A stretch of 64,000 nt of DNA from Spongiactinospora rosea (GCF_003315795.1 NZ_QMEY01000014.1:62001-126000); one strand, 5' to 3'. Numbered from the stretch's first letter, positions 15,074 through 22,813 are shown. Notes: generated by a model from the letters alone, not told the origin. A program made the numbers and translations.

Positions 15074-16039
15074 ATGGCGAAACTTGGGGACATGCGTGCT
15101 GACCGTCTCGTCGCCGCCCTGCTGCTCATGCAGTCCCGGGGCCGGGTGACCGCCGCCGAACTCGCCGGAGAGCTGGAGATCTCCGTCGCCACCGCCCGCC
15201 GCGACCTGGAGGCGCTGTCGGCGGCGGGCGTCCCTGTGTACCCGCAGCCGGGGCGCGGCGGCGGCTGGTCGCTGGTCGGCGGAGCCCGTACCGACCTCAG
15301 CGGCCTGTCGGCGACCGAGGCGCAGGCGTTGTTCCTGCTCGCGGGCCCGGCCGCGGCCGTGTCGGACGAGATCAAGGCGGCGCTGCGCAAGCTGGTGCGG
15401 GCGCTGCCGCAGACCTTCCGGGCCGACGCGGAGGCCGCCGCCGGGGCCACCATGACCGACCCCACCCGCTGGGGTGAGCGGGATCGGCACCGCCCCGGCA
15501 CGGTCGGCCTGCTCCAGACCGCGGTGATCCGCCGCCGCAAGGTCCGCCTGACGTACCAGGGCCGCGACCGGCAGCGGACCGAGCGGCTGATCGACCCGTG
15601 GGGCCTGGTGGACAAGGACGACATCTGGTACCTGATCGCCGGTACCGAACGCGGCAGGCGGACCTTCCGCGTCGATCGGATCGTCCAGGCCGAGCCCACC
15701 GACCTGCCCGCCGAACGCCCTGACGACTTCGCCCTGGCCGCCGCCTGGCAGGAGGTCGTGGGGGAGGTCGAGCAGCGCCGCTCGCGTACCTGGGCGACCG
15801 TGCTCATCGAGCCCAGGTACGTGCCGATCCTCGCCGATCAGTTCGGGCGGCACTGCGAGGTCGTGGCCACTGAGGGCGAGCGCGCCCGGGTCCGCCTGGG
15901 CGCGCCGACCGCGCTGGACATCGCCCGGCACCTGGCGGGCTGGGGCGCGCTGGTCGAGGTCGTCGAGCCTTCGCCGGTCCAGGCCGAACTGGCCCGGATC
16001 GGCGGTGAACTCACCGCCCGTTACGGTCCTACGGGGTGA
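15074..16039 (+). CDS. YafY-type HTH/WYL transcriptional regulator
   Basis: 321 aa. An N-terminal DeoR-like winged helix (RADRLVAALLLMQSRGRVTA followed by ARRDLEALSAAGVPVY) is joined to a WYL domain with DIWYLIAGTERGRRTFRVDR and a WCX-type C-terminus. Such proteins sense nucleotide-like or other ligands and usually repress a neighbour. ATG 15092 (MRADRLVAAL) fits the family's usual N-terminus better than ATG 15074. Short inverted arms AAAGT and ACTTT flank the start region (15048-15072). The last codons (RYGPTG) are formed from the 24-bp tandem repeat that derives from the end of the convergent oxidoreductase gene. Confidence 0.92.
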   Translation: MAKLGDMRADRLVAALLLMQSRGRVTAAELAGELEISVATARRDLEALSAAGVPVYPQPGRGGGWSLVGGARTDLSGLSATEAQALFLLAGPAAAVSDEIKAALRKLVRALPQTFRADAEAAAGATMTDPTRWGERDRHRPGTVGLLQTAVIRRRKVRLTYQGRDRQRTERLIDPWGLVDKDDIWYLIAGTERGRRTFRVDRIVQAEPTDLPAERPDDFALAAAWQEVVGEVEQRRSRTWATVLIEPRYVPILADQFGRHCEVVATEGERARVRLGAPTALDIARHLAGWGALVEVVEPSPVQAELARIGGELTARYGPTG

Positions 16040-16099
16040 GCACGATCCGGCCCTACGGGGTGAGCACGATCCGGTCCTACGGGGTGAGCACGATCCGGC
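16028..16099. repeat. Three tandem copies of a 24-bp unit
   Basis: Copies at 16028-16051, 16052-16075 and 16076-16099, each CCTACGGGGTGAGCACGATC plus CGG and C or T; only the last base differs. The third copy encodes the C-terminus of the leftward oxidoreductase (RIVLTP, stop). The first copy forms the last codons of the rightward WYL regulator. Confidence 0.95.
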
Positions 16100-17036
16100 C
16101 GAACACCTCGCCGGAGTCCATCGCGCGGTGCGCCTCCTGGGCCTGCTCCAGCGGCAGTACCTCGTGTACGACCATGCGCAGCTCGCCCCGGCTCGCGGCG
16201 GCGAACTGCTCGGCCTGGACGGCACGCCAGTCGGCTTTGGCGACGGTGAAGGCGCTGAAGGTGGCGAACGACCGCGACTTCTGGAACTCCTTGAACAGTT
16301 CCATGCCGAAGTCCGCCGGGGGCGGGCCCGCGAGAAATCCGACGGCCACCAGCCGGCCGTTCGGGTTGAGCCTTGCGAAGAAGGACGGCATGTCCGGACC
16401 GGACACGATGTCGATGATCACGTCGTATGTCGCGGGGGCATCCGGGCTTTTGCCGGAGCGGTCCAGCACATGGGTCGCGCCCAGTTCGCGCAGCCGCACG
16501 CCGCGCTCGGCCGACGACGTCGTGACCGCCACCGTACTGGCCCCGGCCTGGGCCGCGAGCTGGATCGTCATGATCCCGATGCTGCCCGCCGCCCCGCGCA
16601 CGAGTACCGACTCACCGGGCTTGAAGTGGGCATGGGCGAGGCTGAAGTGGGCCACCTTCCCGGGGGAACCTATCGTCATCGCGTCAATGGCTGACAAGTC
16701 AGCAGGAAGAGGAACGATCGTCTCGGCCGAGGCGACCGCCTGCTCGGCATAGCCGCCGCCCAAGCCGGTGAACCCCCACACCCGCCGGCCGACCCAGGAT
16801 GGGTCCACGCCGTCGCCGACCGCCGCCACGGTGCCGGCGACCTCGCCGCCGAGGACGTGCCCTTCCTTGAACCCGTACGCGGCCAGCTCGCCCCGCCGGA
16901 TCTGGCCATCGGCACCACCGATGCCGATGGCCTCCGTGGTGATCAGTACCTGCTCGGGGCCGGGAACCGGGTCGGGGAGGTCGATGACCGCGAGCCCTTC
17001 GGGACCTCCGAACGCCTTGATCGCGACTGCCTTCAT
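16077..17036 (-). CDS. Zinc-independent quinone oxidoreductase (MDR family)
   Basis: 319 aa medium-chain dehydrogenase/reductase: GroES-like N-terminal domain (MKAVAIKAFGGPEGLAVIDL) and a Rossmann domain with the nucleotide motif GAAGSIGIMTIQLAAQAGA. The structural and catalytic zinc ligands of alcohol dehydrogenases are missing, as in NADPH:quinone reductases. It starts at ATG 17036. Just upstream is an 18-bp tandem repeat (17046-17081), and the TetR gene at 17150 is codirectional, so it probably responds to that regulator. Its last codons lie in the 24-bp tandem repeat. Confidence 0.93.
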   Translation of the reverse strand: MKAVAIKAFGGPEGLAVIDLPDPVPGPEQVLITTEAIGIGGADGQIRRGELAAYGFKEGHVLGGEVAGTVAAVGDGVDPSWVGRRVWGFTGLGGGYAEQAVASAETIVPLPADLSAIDAMTIGSPGKVAHFSLAHAHFKPGESVLVRGAAGSIGIMTIQLAAQAGASTVAVTTSSAERGVRLRELGATHVLDRSGKSPDAPATYDVIIDIVSGPDMPSFFARLNPNGRLVAVGFLAGPPPADFGMELFKEFQKSRSFATFSAFTVAKADWRAVQAEQFAAASRGELRMVVHEVLPLEQAQEAHRAMDSGEVFGRIVLTP

Positions 17037-17045
17037 GTCGTCTCC

Positions 17046-17081
17046 TTGATGGACGGTGGCCAGTTGATGGACGGTGACCAG
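17046..17081. repeat. Tandem 18-bp repeat before oxidoreductase start
   Basis: TTGATGGACGGTG(G/A)CCAG occurs twice head to tail (17046-17063 and 17064-17081) with one mismatch, ten bases upstream of the oxidoreductase ATG. It could be a duplicated leader segment or a pair of binding sites. Confidence 0.85.
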
Positions 17082-17149
17082 CGGTTTCGGACCCTAATCA
17101 ACGCCCTCGCCCGTTCACCCCAAGTGAGAACGACCTCCGGCCGTTTGCC

Positions 17150-17833
17150 TCACATCCCGCGACCGCGTACCAGGGATTCGTGAATCTGCCGCACCCCCAG
17201 CGCGGCGGGCGGCGGCAGCGGTTTCGTCTGACCTGCCTCGAACGACTGGATCAGGTACGCGACCAGCCGCCGCGAGGCCGCGTACGACAGCGGCGCCGCC
17301 ACCTCGGCCAGCGCGAAGTTGGCGCGCAGCAGCAGGAAGACATCGGTCGGGTCGAAGTCGGGACGCAGCCGCCCGGCCTGCTGCGCCCGCCGTACCAGGA
17401 CCCCGATGTCCCGCTCCGCCCGGGCCCGCACCCGCTCGTGCTCCGGCTCAGCCGGAAGCCGCGACAAGAACGCGGCCGTGAACCCCCGGTCCGCGATCTG
17501 CATCTCCGCCACCTTCTCGATCAGCGAGCAGAACCCGCGCCACGGATCAGGGTCCGCCAGCGCCTCGTCCAACACCCCCGCACACTCCGCGAACTGCTCC
17601 GCGAACGCCTCACTCACCAACGAGTCCCGCGTCGGAAACCGCCGATAGAGCGTCGCCACCCCCACCCCGGCCCGCCGCGCGATGACACTGATCGGCACAT
17701 CGATCCCCCGCGTCGCGTACACCTCACGGGCGGCTTTCAGGATGCGTTCACGATTGTCCCGAGCATCCGCCCGCAATCCGCGTGGGGCCTCGATCATGCC
17801 GTTCTGAGAAGCCCGAGCAGCCATTTCTCTCAC
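17150..17833 (-). CDS. TetR/AcrR family transcriptional regulator
   Basis: 227 aa. The helix-turn-helix spans about residues 26-75 (RERILKAAREVYATRGIDVP, then IARRAGVGVATLYRRFPTRDSL); the rest is the alpha-helical ligand domain. It sits between two quinone oxidoreductase genes, one downstream on the same strand and one divergent. A 7-bp inverted repeat between it and the divergent gene (17842-17863) is a likely operator. The start could be the internal ATG for MIEAPRGLRAD. Ligand unknown; a quinone or electrophile is a guess from the neighbours. Confidence 0.93.
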   Translation of the reverse strand: MREMAARASQNGMIEAPRGLRADARDNRERILKAAREVYATRGIDVPISVIARRAGVGVATLYRRFPTRDSLVSEAFAEQFAECAGVLDEALADPDPWRGFCSLIEKVAEMQIADRGFTAAFLSRLPAEPEHERVRARAERDIGVLVRRAQQAGRLRPDFDPTDVFLLLRANFALAEVAAPLSYAASRRLVAYLIQSFEAGQTKPLPPPAALGVRQIHESLVRGRGM

Positions 17834-17841
17834 TTCCGCTC

Positions 17842-17863
17842 AAGTGGAGGGGATCGTCCACTT
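17842..17863. promoter_or_regulatory. Putative TetR operator
   Basis: AAGTGGA, 8 bases, TCCACTT: perfect 7-bp inverted arms in the 73-base divergent gap between the TetR gene and the oxidoreductase at 17907. Confidence 0.6.
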
Positions 17864-17906
17864 AGCAGGCTAGCGTGAGGCGAGCGACAGAGAGGGGCAA
17901 CAGAAC

Positions 17907-18869
17907 ATGCGACCTACCGACATGCGCGCGGCACTCTTCGACACCTACGGCGGCCCGGAGGTGCTGTACGAGGGCACCGTGCCCGTCCCGGCCGTCGGGC
18001 CGGGCGAGGTACTGATCAAGGTCCACGCCGTCAGCGTCAACGGCGGCGAACTCACCGGCCGGGCCGGTCGCCTGCGCCTGATCACCGGCCGCCGCTTCCC
18101 CAAGCGCATCGGCATCGACTTCGCGGGCGAGATCGCCGCTGCCGACCCAGCCGTACGCGGGCTAGGGCTGGGCGACCGGGTGTGGGGGGCGCTGCCGCGG
18201 GGCCGGTTCGGCAGCGCGGCCGAGTACGTGACGGTCCGTCCCCGTCAGATCGCCCTGAGCCCGGCCGGCCTCTCCCCTCCCGAGGCCGCCTCCCTGGTCG
18301 TGGGCACGACGGCGATCACCGCCCTGCGTGACAAGGCCCGCCTCCGCGGAGGCGAACGCCTCCTCGTACGCGGCGCCTCCGGCGGCGTCGGCAGCATCGC
18401 CGTCCAGTACGGCAAGGCCCTCGGCGCCCACGTCACCGGCCTCGCGGGCCCCCGCAACCTCGACTTCGTCCGCGCCCTCGGCGCCGACGAAGCCCTCGAC
18501 TACACCACGACACACCCCGGCGACCTGCCCCCCTTCGACGTCATCTTCGACACCGTCGGCACCGACCACCCCACCTACCACCGCCTGCTGCCCCCGGGCG
18601 GCCGCATGGTCGCCATCGCCTTCGACATCGACCACATCGGCCCCAGCCTCCGCTACATCGCCGCCTCCACCCGCCACGGCCCCCGCCGCATCCGCTTCTT
18701 CAGCGGCAACCCCAAGCACCCCGACTTCGCCGACCTCACCCGCTACACCGAAGCAGGCATGCTCCGCCCCGTCGTCGACACCATCCACCCCCTGTCCGCC
18801 ATCGCCACCGCCCACCAAGCCCTCGAAGCCGGCGGCGTACGCGGCAAACACATCATCCAGATCACCTAA
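17907..18869 (+). CDS. NADP-dependent quinone oxidoreductase (MDR family)
   Basis: 320 aa MDR protein lacking zinc ligands. N-terminal MRAALFDTYGGPEVLYEG, nucleotide-binding VRGASGGVGSIAVQYGKALG, and a C-terminus ending GGVRGKHIIQIT typical of the quinone reductase group. GAGAGGGG precedes ATG 17907; ATG 17922 is an internal alternative. It is divergent from the TetR gene and shares the operator at 17842-17863. Its C-terminal third is unusually rich in C-ending codons, which creates long antisense open frames. It shares fold, not close sequence, with the other two quinone reductases of the window. Confidence 0.93.
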   Translation: MRPTDMRAALFDTYGGPEVLYEGTVPVPAVGPGEVLIKVHAVSVNGGELTGRAGRLRLITGRRFPKRIGIDFAGEIAAADPAVRGLGLGDRVWGALPRGRFGSAAEYVTVRPRQIALSPAGLSPPEAASLVVGTTAITALRDKARLRGGERLLVRGASGGVGSIAVQYGKALGAHVTGLAGPRNLDFVRALGADEALDYTTTHPGDLPPFDVIFDTVGTDHPTYHRLLPPGGRMVAIAFDIDHIGPSLRYIAASTRHGPRRIRFFSGNPKHPDFADLTRYTEAGMLRPVVDTIHPLSAIATAHQALEAGGVRGKHIIQIT

Positions 18870-19036
18870 CCCACGCCGTGAACCAAGCAGCCCGTCCCTT
18901 AAGCCCAGCCCGCCCCCCTCGACCCGAGCGCCAAGGACGCAGTACGTCGCCCTCCAAGACGACCCCGACCGCCTCCGGCGAAAAACCCGCGCTCTGCGCA
19001 AGAGGCCGCGCTTCGCGCGCACAAAGGCCCTCGCTC

Positions 19037-19165
19037 CGCTCGGACGATCTCCCTCATGCCGGGCTCCGCCCGACGCTGGCGCCACCAGTTCACCCGGCGC
19101 GTCCACTCGACAACGAACACACTCACCACCAGGCCATGCATGACACCAACGGGAGGACACTCGAC
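19037..19165. repeat. Left arm of long inverted repeat bounding CRISPR island
   Basis: The strand 19037-19133 matches the reverse complement of 23341-23438 with roughly ten differences and small indels; weaker similarity continues to about 19165 (and 23306 on the other side). The arm lies outside array A, and its partner lies outside array B. Confidence 0.85.
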
Positions 19166-19190
19166 GCGGCACTACGACATGACCACCACC

Positions 19191-19455
19191 AGACCCTCCC
19201 CCGCGCACAGAAGCATGGCGAGTCGCTGGCCTAGGCCACAGCCCGGGACGGGCCATCCCCGCGCGCAGGAAGCATCCGGGCGTCCACGCAGGAAACCAGT
19301 GCGCGGGGGGCAATCCCCGCAAGCGCGGGGAGCATGAATCCGGCCGGATCGGCGCCCGATCACACAAGGGACCATCCCCGCGCACGGGGAGCATGGCGGA
19401 GGGACTGCCGGGGCGCTCAAGACAAAGGGACCATCCCTGCGCGCACGGGGAGCAT
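19191..19455 (-). CRISPR. Decayed type I-E-like CRISPR array A
   Basis: Five repeats on a ~60-base period, ending at 19216, 19275, 19335, 19394 and 19455. On the plus strand the unit reads GGGACCATCCCCGCGC, then ACGGGGAGCAT, the reverse complement of the actinomycete I-E repeat (GTGCTCCCCGC...GGTCCC). Spacers are 30-32 bases (19217-19248, 19276-19305, 19336-19367, 19395-19426). Repeats worsen leftward, and the fourth lacks two bases. If the I-E convention holds, transcription is leftward from a leader right of 19455. No cas genes are in the window. Confidence 0.85.
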
Positions 19456-19541
19456 ACTTGCTGACCTGCGGGCTCTTCAGGCAAGAGCGGTGATTTTGAT
19501 TACTTCCGCGACTACGGGCATTGCGCCTGCCGGTGCCCAAT
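19456..19541 (-). promoter_or_regulatory. Presumed leader of CRISPR array A
   Basis: Adjoining the last repeat, the plus strand reads ACTTGCTGACCTGCGGG, closely matching CCTGATTGACCTGCAGGG in the same position next to array B. A stretch with TGATTTTGATTACTT follows. A conserved sequence at the same side of both arrays is what a leader should look like. Confidence 0.55.
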
Positions 19542-20822
19542 TCAGCTCGTGGTCAGCGCGCGTAGCTCTCTGGCAGCCGGGAGCGAGGCCGCCTGGGCTG
19601 GCAGGACGGTGACGACCTGGCGTGTCCATCCCTTCACAGCCGTCGTCCGATGCTCGTCGGGCAGGGCCCCGTACGCCGCTGCGGCCTCGGCCACACCCTG
19701 GCCGGCGTCGCCCGCCCGTACCAGGCAGAGTCCCCTGCTGACCTTGAGCATGGCGTGCGTGCGGGGATCGGACTCCTCCTCCACCTGACCGGTCAGCAGG
19801 TCATAGACCTCCAGGTCGCCCATGAGCACCCGCAGGCCGGTGCACGACTTCGTGTGACGCCGATCGGACCACCCCCAAATGGCCTTGTCCTCACCGGTCA
19901 CCTCATCGGAGAGCCGAGAGGCGAGGTCATCGAGGGCCGCCAGCAGGCCCGGCCCACGCCCGGCGGCGTCGCCCTCCCTCGCCCGGAGGCTGTACTGGGC
20001 CACACGGACCTCCATCAGGCCCGCGCTCGCCGTCCCATTGGCCAGCCGTTCGGCTTCGGCCGCGATGCGGGCCATGGCGGGCGTCCCCAGCTTGGACGAC
20101 TCGACGAGCGCATGCCGTCCGCGTACCCACACACGCAGGTTGAGGTCACCGGAAGCGTCGGCGGAGTCCCGGGCGCTGCGCCACCAACGCCGCGAGGCCG
20201 TGAAGTCGCCCGTCTCCAGCAGGGCCATGGCCATCAGAGCGGAGAGCTGACTGCTCACCCGATGGAGGTCGGCCATGTCGAGATCGGTGCGATGCGTCAA
20301 AGCGTGCCGTACATCGGCAAGCCCCGGGAGCAGATCCGCGATGAATTCTCGTGGTGGGAGGCTCCCGATCGTGCAGGCATGCTCATAGGCAAGGGACTCC
20401 AGCTCGGCAAGATCGTCGGCGTGGTCGAATCCCTCTGGCACCTGGGGCCGGATGATCTCTAGCGCACTGGAAGGGAGGGCCGCTCCGGCCGATAGGGCGG
20501 CCAATAGGCGCATCGTCGCACGGCGTTCCATTTCGTCATCCCCATCACCCGACGTGGAATTTGAGGTCAGCTTACCCTTCTGCTGCTTTTCCAACGCGAC
20601 TGCTTCCGCGTGCAGCTCGATAATCAGCCCGCCTGCCCCGACGACCTTGTCGTACTCGCGTACCAATTCGGCCGCTGGTCGGGCTTGTCCCTTTTCCCAC
20701 CGAACGATGGCGCTGTGATCAGTACGTACGCGTTCGGAGACCTCACGCTGACTCAGGCCATCCTTGCTGCGGTAGAACCGCATCGCCGTACCGAGCATTT
20801 GCCACATAGGTCCGAGAGCCAT
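19542..20822 (-). CDS. XRE-family helix-turn-helix regulator with helical-repeat C-terminus
   Basis: 426 aa. HTH_3 domain at about 10-65 (GLSQREVSERVRTDHSAIVR then WEKGQARPAAELV). A low-complexity acidic linker with TSNSTSGDGDDEM follows, then ~300 residues of alpha-helical repeats (TPR-like), the usual design of actinomycete regulators near small accessory genes. ATG 20822 (MALGPMW) is preferred to 20837 because GAGG lies 5 bases before it. It is divergent from the small gene at 21008, which it may control. It begins right after the CRISPR A leader. Ligand and target are unknown. Confidence 0.87.
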   Translation of the reverse strand: MALGPMWQMLGTAMRFYRSKDGLSQREVSERVRTDHSAIVRWEKGQARPAAELVREYDKVVGAGGLIIELHAEAVALEKQQKGKLTSNSTSGDGDDEMERRATMRLLAALSAGAALPSSALEIIRPQVPEGFDHADDLAELESLAYEHACTIGSLPPREFIADLLPGLADVRHALTHRTDLDMADLHRVSSQLSALMAMALLETGDFTASRRWWRSARDSADASGDLNLRVWVRGRHALVESSKLGTPAMARIAAEAERLANGTASAGLMEVRVAQYSLRAREGDAAGRGPGLLAALDDLASRLSDEVTGEDKAIWGWSDRRHTKSCTGLRVLMGDLEVYDLLTGQVEEESDPRTHAMLKVSRGLCLVRAGDAGQGVAEAAAAYGALPDEHRTTAVKGWTRQVVTVLPAQAASLPAARELRALTTS

Positions 20823-20946
20823 GCTTTCCTCACACATGTCACACGGTGCGCGGCGGTGTTATAAGCCTGCGCACACTTTTCGGCTGGCCGCACGGTCACT
20901 CACTCCCCATGATTGCACTACGCACGGTGACTCACAGTAAAAACAC

Positions 20947-20981
20947 GGAACCCGTCGTGCGCTGCCCGCTCGACGGGTTCC
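20947..20981. promoter_or_regulatory. Strong hairpin in leader of small gene
   Basis: GGAACCCGTCG and CGACGGGTTCC form a perfect 11-bp stem with a 13-base loop. It ends 8 bases before the AAGGAGGTG ribosome site of the gene at 21008, so it may affect translation or act as an operator or mRNA 5' stabiliser. No T-run follows, so it is not a typical terminator. Confidence 0.6.
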
Positions 20982-21007
20982 TTGGCCGCAAGGAGGTGCG
21001 ACCCACC

Positions 21008-21295
21008 ATGCAGGGTATTACCGAAGCCCCTGCCGCACAGCCGTCCCCCAAATGCGTTGTATTCGCCATATGGGTGGTCGATGAGGGCAAAAGGGGCGCG
21101 TCCGGAGTGACCGACGACGCCGACCAGGCCGAGAAAGCCATGCTTGAGGCACTGGAGGGCTTTCCACAAGGGCGTGGCCGAGTCCAGAGAGTGCGCCTGT
21201 CGGCGTTCGGCAACGCCTACGAGTACGGCGAGACGGTGATCGCCGCCCACCGCGAGGACGGCGGGCCCATCACCATCACCCACGAGTGGTGGTAG
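21008..21295 (+). CDS. Small hypothetical protein of the CRISPR-flanked island
   Basis: 95 aa. The ribosome site AAGGAGGTG (20990-20998) is near-perfect and lies 9 bases before ATG 21008, which decides this start over the longer open frame. The protein begins MQGITEAPAAQPSPK, has a central VVFAIWVVDEG strand and ends PITITHEWW. No signal or membrane segment. Not recognised. It is divergent from the XRE regulator, a pairing often seen in actinomycetes; control by that regulator is inferred. Confidence 0.75.
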   Translation: MQGITEAPAAQPSPKCVVFAIWVVDEGKRGASGVTDDADQAEKAMLEALEGFPQGRGRVQRVRLSAFGNAYEYGETVIAAHREDGGPITITHEWW

Positions 21296-21370
21296 CGCCA
21301 CTGGTGGCGAACCACAGAGCGGCGCGGCGGCGAGGCGCGTGAGGGAACGCCACGTCGCCGTGCCTCAAAC

Positions 21371-21418
21371 GCGGGCCTGGGGTGACAGGCCCGCATACGG
21401 GCCCCGGGGTGGGGCCCG
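21371..21418. terminator. Two adjacent GC hairpins, possible bidirectional terminator
   Basis: GCGGGCCTG, 6 bases, CAGGCCCGC (21371-21394) and CGGGCCCC, 5 bases, GGGGCCCG (21398-21418). Both stems are perfect and lie between the convergent genes ending at 21295 and 21597. No T-tract, so a tail-less terminator is only likely, not sure. Confidence 0.5.
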
Positions 21419-21498
21419 CCGGCGAGCCCTTGGGCAAGGGCCGCCAAGCGCGCCCGGGCGAGTTCGGTAGCCCCGTCCGGCCGCACCACCCCATGACG

Positions 21499-21546
21499 TA
21501 CGGCGGGTGGGTCGCATCTTCCCCACAGGGTGACCCGCCCGCCGTA
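21499..21546. terminator. 15-bp hairpin between convergent genes
   Basis: TACGGCGGGTGGGTC pairs with GACCCGCCCGCCGTA (one G-T pair) across an 18-base loop. With the two hairpins at 21371-21418 it fills most of the 301-base gap 21296-21596, which contains no gene. Confidence 0.5.
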
Positions 21547-21596
21547 CCCTCTGAGACGTCGTAGTGCCCGAGGCAGACCGGCCGGCCCACAGCACC

Positions 21597-21890
21597 TCAG
21601 CTACGCCGCATCTGAGCCAGGCGCTTCTCCCAGTCGGGAATCGCCTGCTCCATCGGCACGACCTCACCCACCCCTCGGGCGGCGTCCTCGGCTCGCTGGT
21701 CGTAGGCGGGGTCGGCGAACGCGAGCGAGTTCAGCCACCAGAGCTTGAGCACCTCAGGCAACTGGTGGTAGCCCTCTGGCTCCCGCGCTTCGTGGTACTG
21801 GGCGAGGAACACTGGCCGCCACTTCTCCGGCAACTCGCGGAGTATCGCTTCCGGGTCGCTCCAAGGAGTATGGGGGCGCGGCGCACTCAT
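21597..21890 (-). CDS. Small protein, DUF6247-like
   Basis: 97 aa, begins MSAPRPHTPWSDPEAILREL. The pattern of a short Pro-rich start, PEAILRELPEKWRPVFLAQY and a Trp-containing helix (LPEVLKLWWLNSLAF) recalls the actinobacterial DUF6247 proteins, which often sit next to toxin-antitoxin-type genes. This assignment is from general pattern only. It lies downstream of the DUF433 gene on the same strand, with a 302-base gap. Confidence 0.6.
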   Translation of the reverse strand: MSAPRPHTPWSDPEAILRELPEKWRPVFLAQYHEAREPEGYHQLPEVLKLWWLNSLAFADPAYDQRAEDAARGVGEVVPMEQAIPDWEKRLAQMRRS

Positions 21891-22192
21891 AGCCCCACGC
21901 TATCCGTCCGAGATGCTTGATCACGGGGTTAGGTACGGCGGGCAAGCTCGGTGGCGGGCCGCCAGTGAGCCGATGTAGGCGGGTAACGGCGGGAACCGAT
22001 CAAACGCCGCGATGGCCTGGAAGGCTCACTAAGGGGTGGGTGCTGGAACGGCGAGGTACCACGACACACGCGAAACCCCGGACGCAAGAGCTGGACTCAG
22101 CATGGCGGGACGGCGAGTACTGGGCCCTGCCGTACAGAATCCGGACCTCAACGCGGCAGACGACGTACGCGGGCGAGCGTGCGCCATCCAGA
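21891..22192. other. Gene-free gap downstream of DUF433 gene
   Basis: No supported gene. I looked on the minus strand directly after the DUF433 stop for a DUF5615 (PIN-like) toxin, the usual partner, and found only a short open frame (MIWMAHARPRTSS...) with no resemblance. Plus-strand frames here have no ribosome site. Confidence 0.6.
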
Positions 22193-22813
22193 TCATTTGC
22201 TCATGGCATCCACGTAGTCGGCGAAGTCGGCCGCCTCCAAAGCGCCCGCCGCTGTGACGCTGGGGTAGTACTCGATGATGCGCTCGGCGGGTACACCGTC
22301 GCGGAGTAGTGCCGCGACCTCACCGTAAGGCACTCGGGTGCCTTCGACCACTGGCATCCCGCCCCTGATCGATGGATCAACGGTGACATGCCGGCGCGGC
22401 CGGAGGAGGTCCGGGACGTACCAGCCGTCATGGCGGAAGGGTCGAAGCACGCCGACCAGGTCGTGAACGACTGCGTTCGCCTTCCCCGGAGCAAGGTCCG
22501 CTGCCTGCCCCGGCTCCGCCAAGTGAACGGTGCCCCCGGCAGTGACCAGTCGGTACATCAACAGGTGCTCGCATTCTTGAATGTCGTAGCGGAGCGTGCC
22601 CAGCGCCTGTCGGATCTTCTGCAACGAGGCGTCGTTACGCAGCTTCACGTACGTCCGCAGGGCCAAGACATCGCGGAATGAGTAGAGGATCGGGCGCTGG
22701 GAGATTTCGGGTATGAGTACGGCCTTGCGGCTCATGTCCATCCTGCGCCAGTGGGCAAGCTCGCGCACTGTCGCGCCTGACAGGGCGGCCGCAAGTTTGG
22801 GGGGATAGGGCAT
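22193..22813 (-). CDS. MerR-like HTH plus DUF433 antitoxin-like protein
   Basis: 206 aa. The N-terminal ~75 residues resemble a MerR-type winged helix (SGATVRELAHWRRMD, then LYSFRDVLALRTYVKLR). The C-terminal ~65 residues are a DUF433 domain: VDPSIRGGMPVVEGTRVPYG followed by VAALLRDGVPAERIIEYYPS. DUF433 proteins are VapB-like antitoxins usually paired with a DUF5615 nuclease-like toxin. No such toxin lies downstream. GGGAGGTG precedes ATG 22813 at good spacing. A small central region (about 90-140) links the two domains. Confidence 0.87.
   Translation of the reverse strand: MPYPPKLAAALSGATVRELAHWRRMDMSRKAVLIPEISQRPILYSFRDVLALRTYVKLRNDASLQKIRQALGTLRYDIQECEHLLMYRLVTAGGTVHLAEPGQAADLAPGKANAVVHDLVGVLRPFRHDGWYVPDLLRPRRHVTVDPSIRGGMPVVEGTRVPYGEVAALLRDGVPAERIIEYYPSVTAAGALEAADFADYVDAMSK

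Larger units (their letters stand above)
18870..19541. other. Gene-free stretch with inverted-repeat arm and CRISPR array A
   Basis: No supported gene. It holds the left arm of a long inverted repeat (19037 to about 19165), the decayed CRISPR array A (19191-19455) and its presumed leader (19456-19541). The arm has short open frames beginning MPGSARRWRHQFT that resemble the frame on the right arm; they look like remnants rather than a gene. Confidence 0.7.

Noticed and set aside
20846..21007. 54-codon N-terminal extension of the small protein at 21008
   Set aside because: It would run through the 11-bp hairpin and the strong ribosome site, which clearly serves ATG 21008.
21276..21667. Several short minus-strand ORFs in the hairpin-rich gap
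   Set aside because: No ribosome sites, overlapping one another, and driven by GC-rich hairpins.
21891..22192. DUF5615-type toxin partner for the DUF433 protein
   Set aside because: All frames read; nothing resembles the toxin's N-terminal strand and acidic residues.
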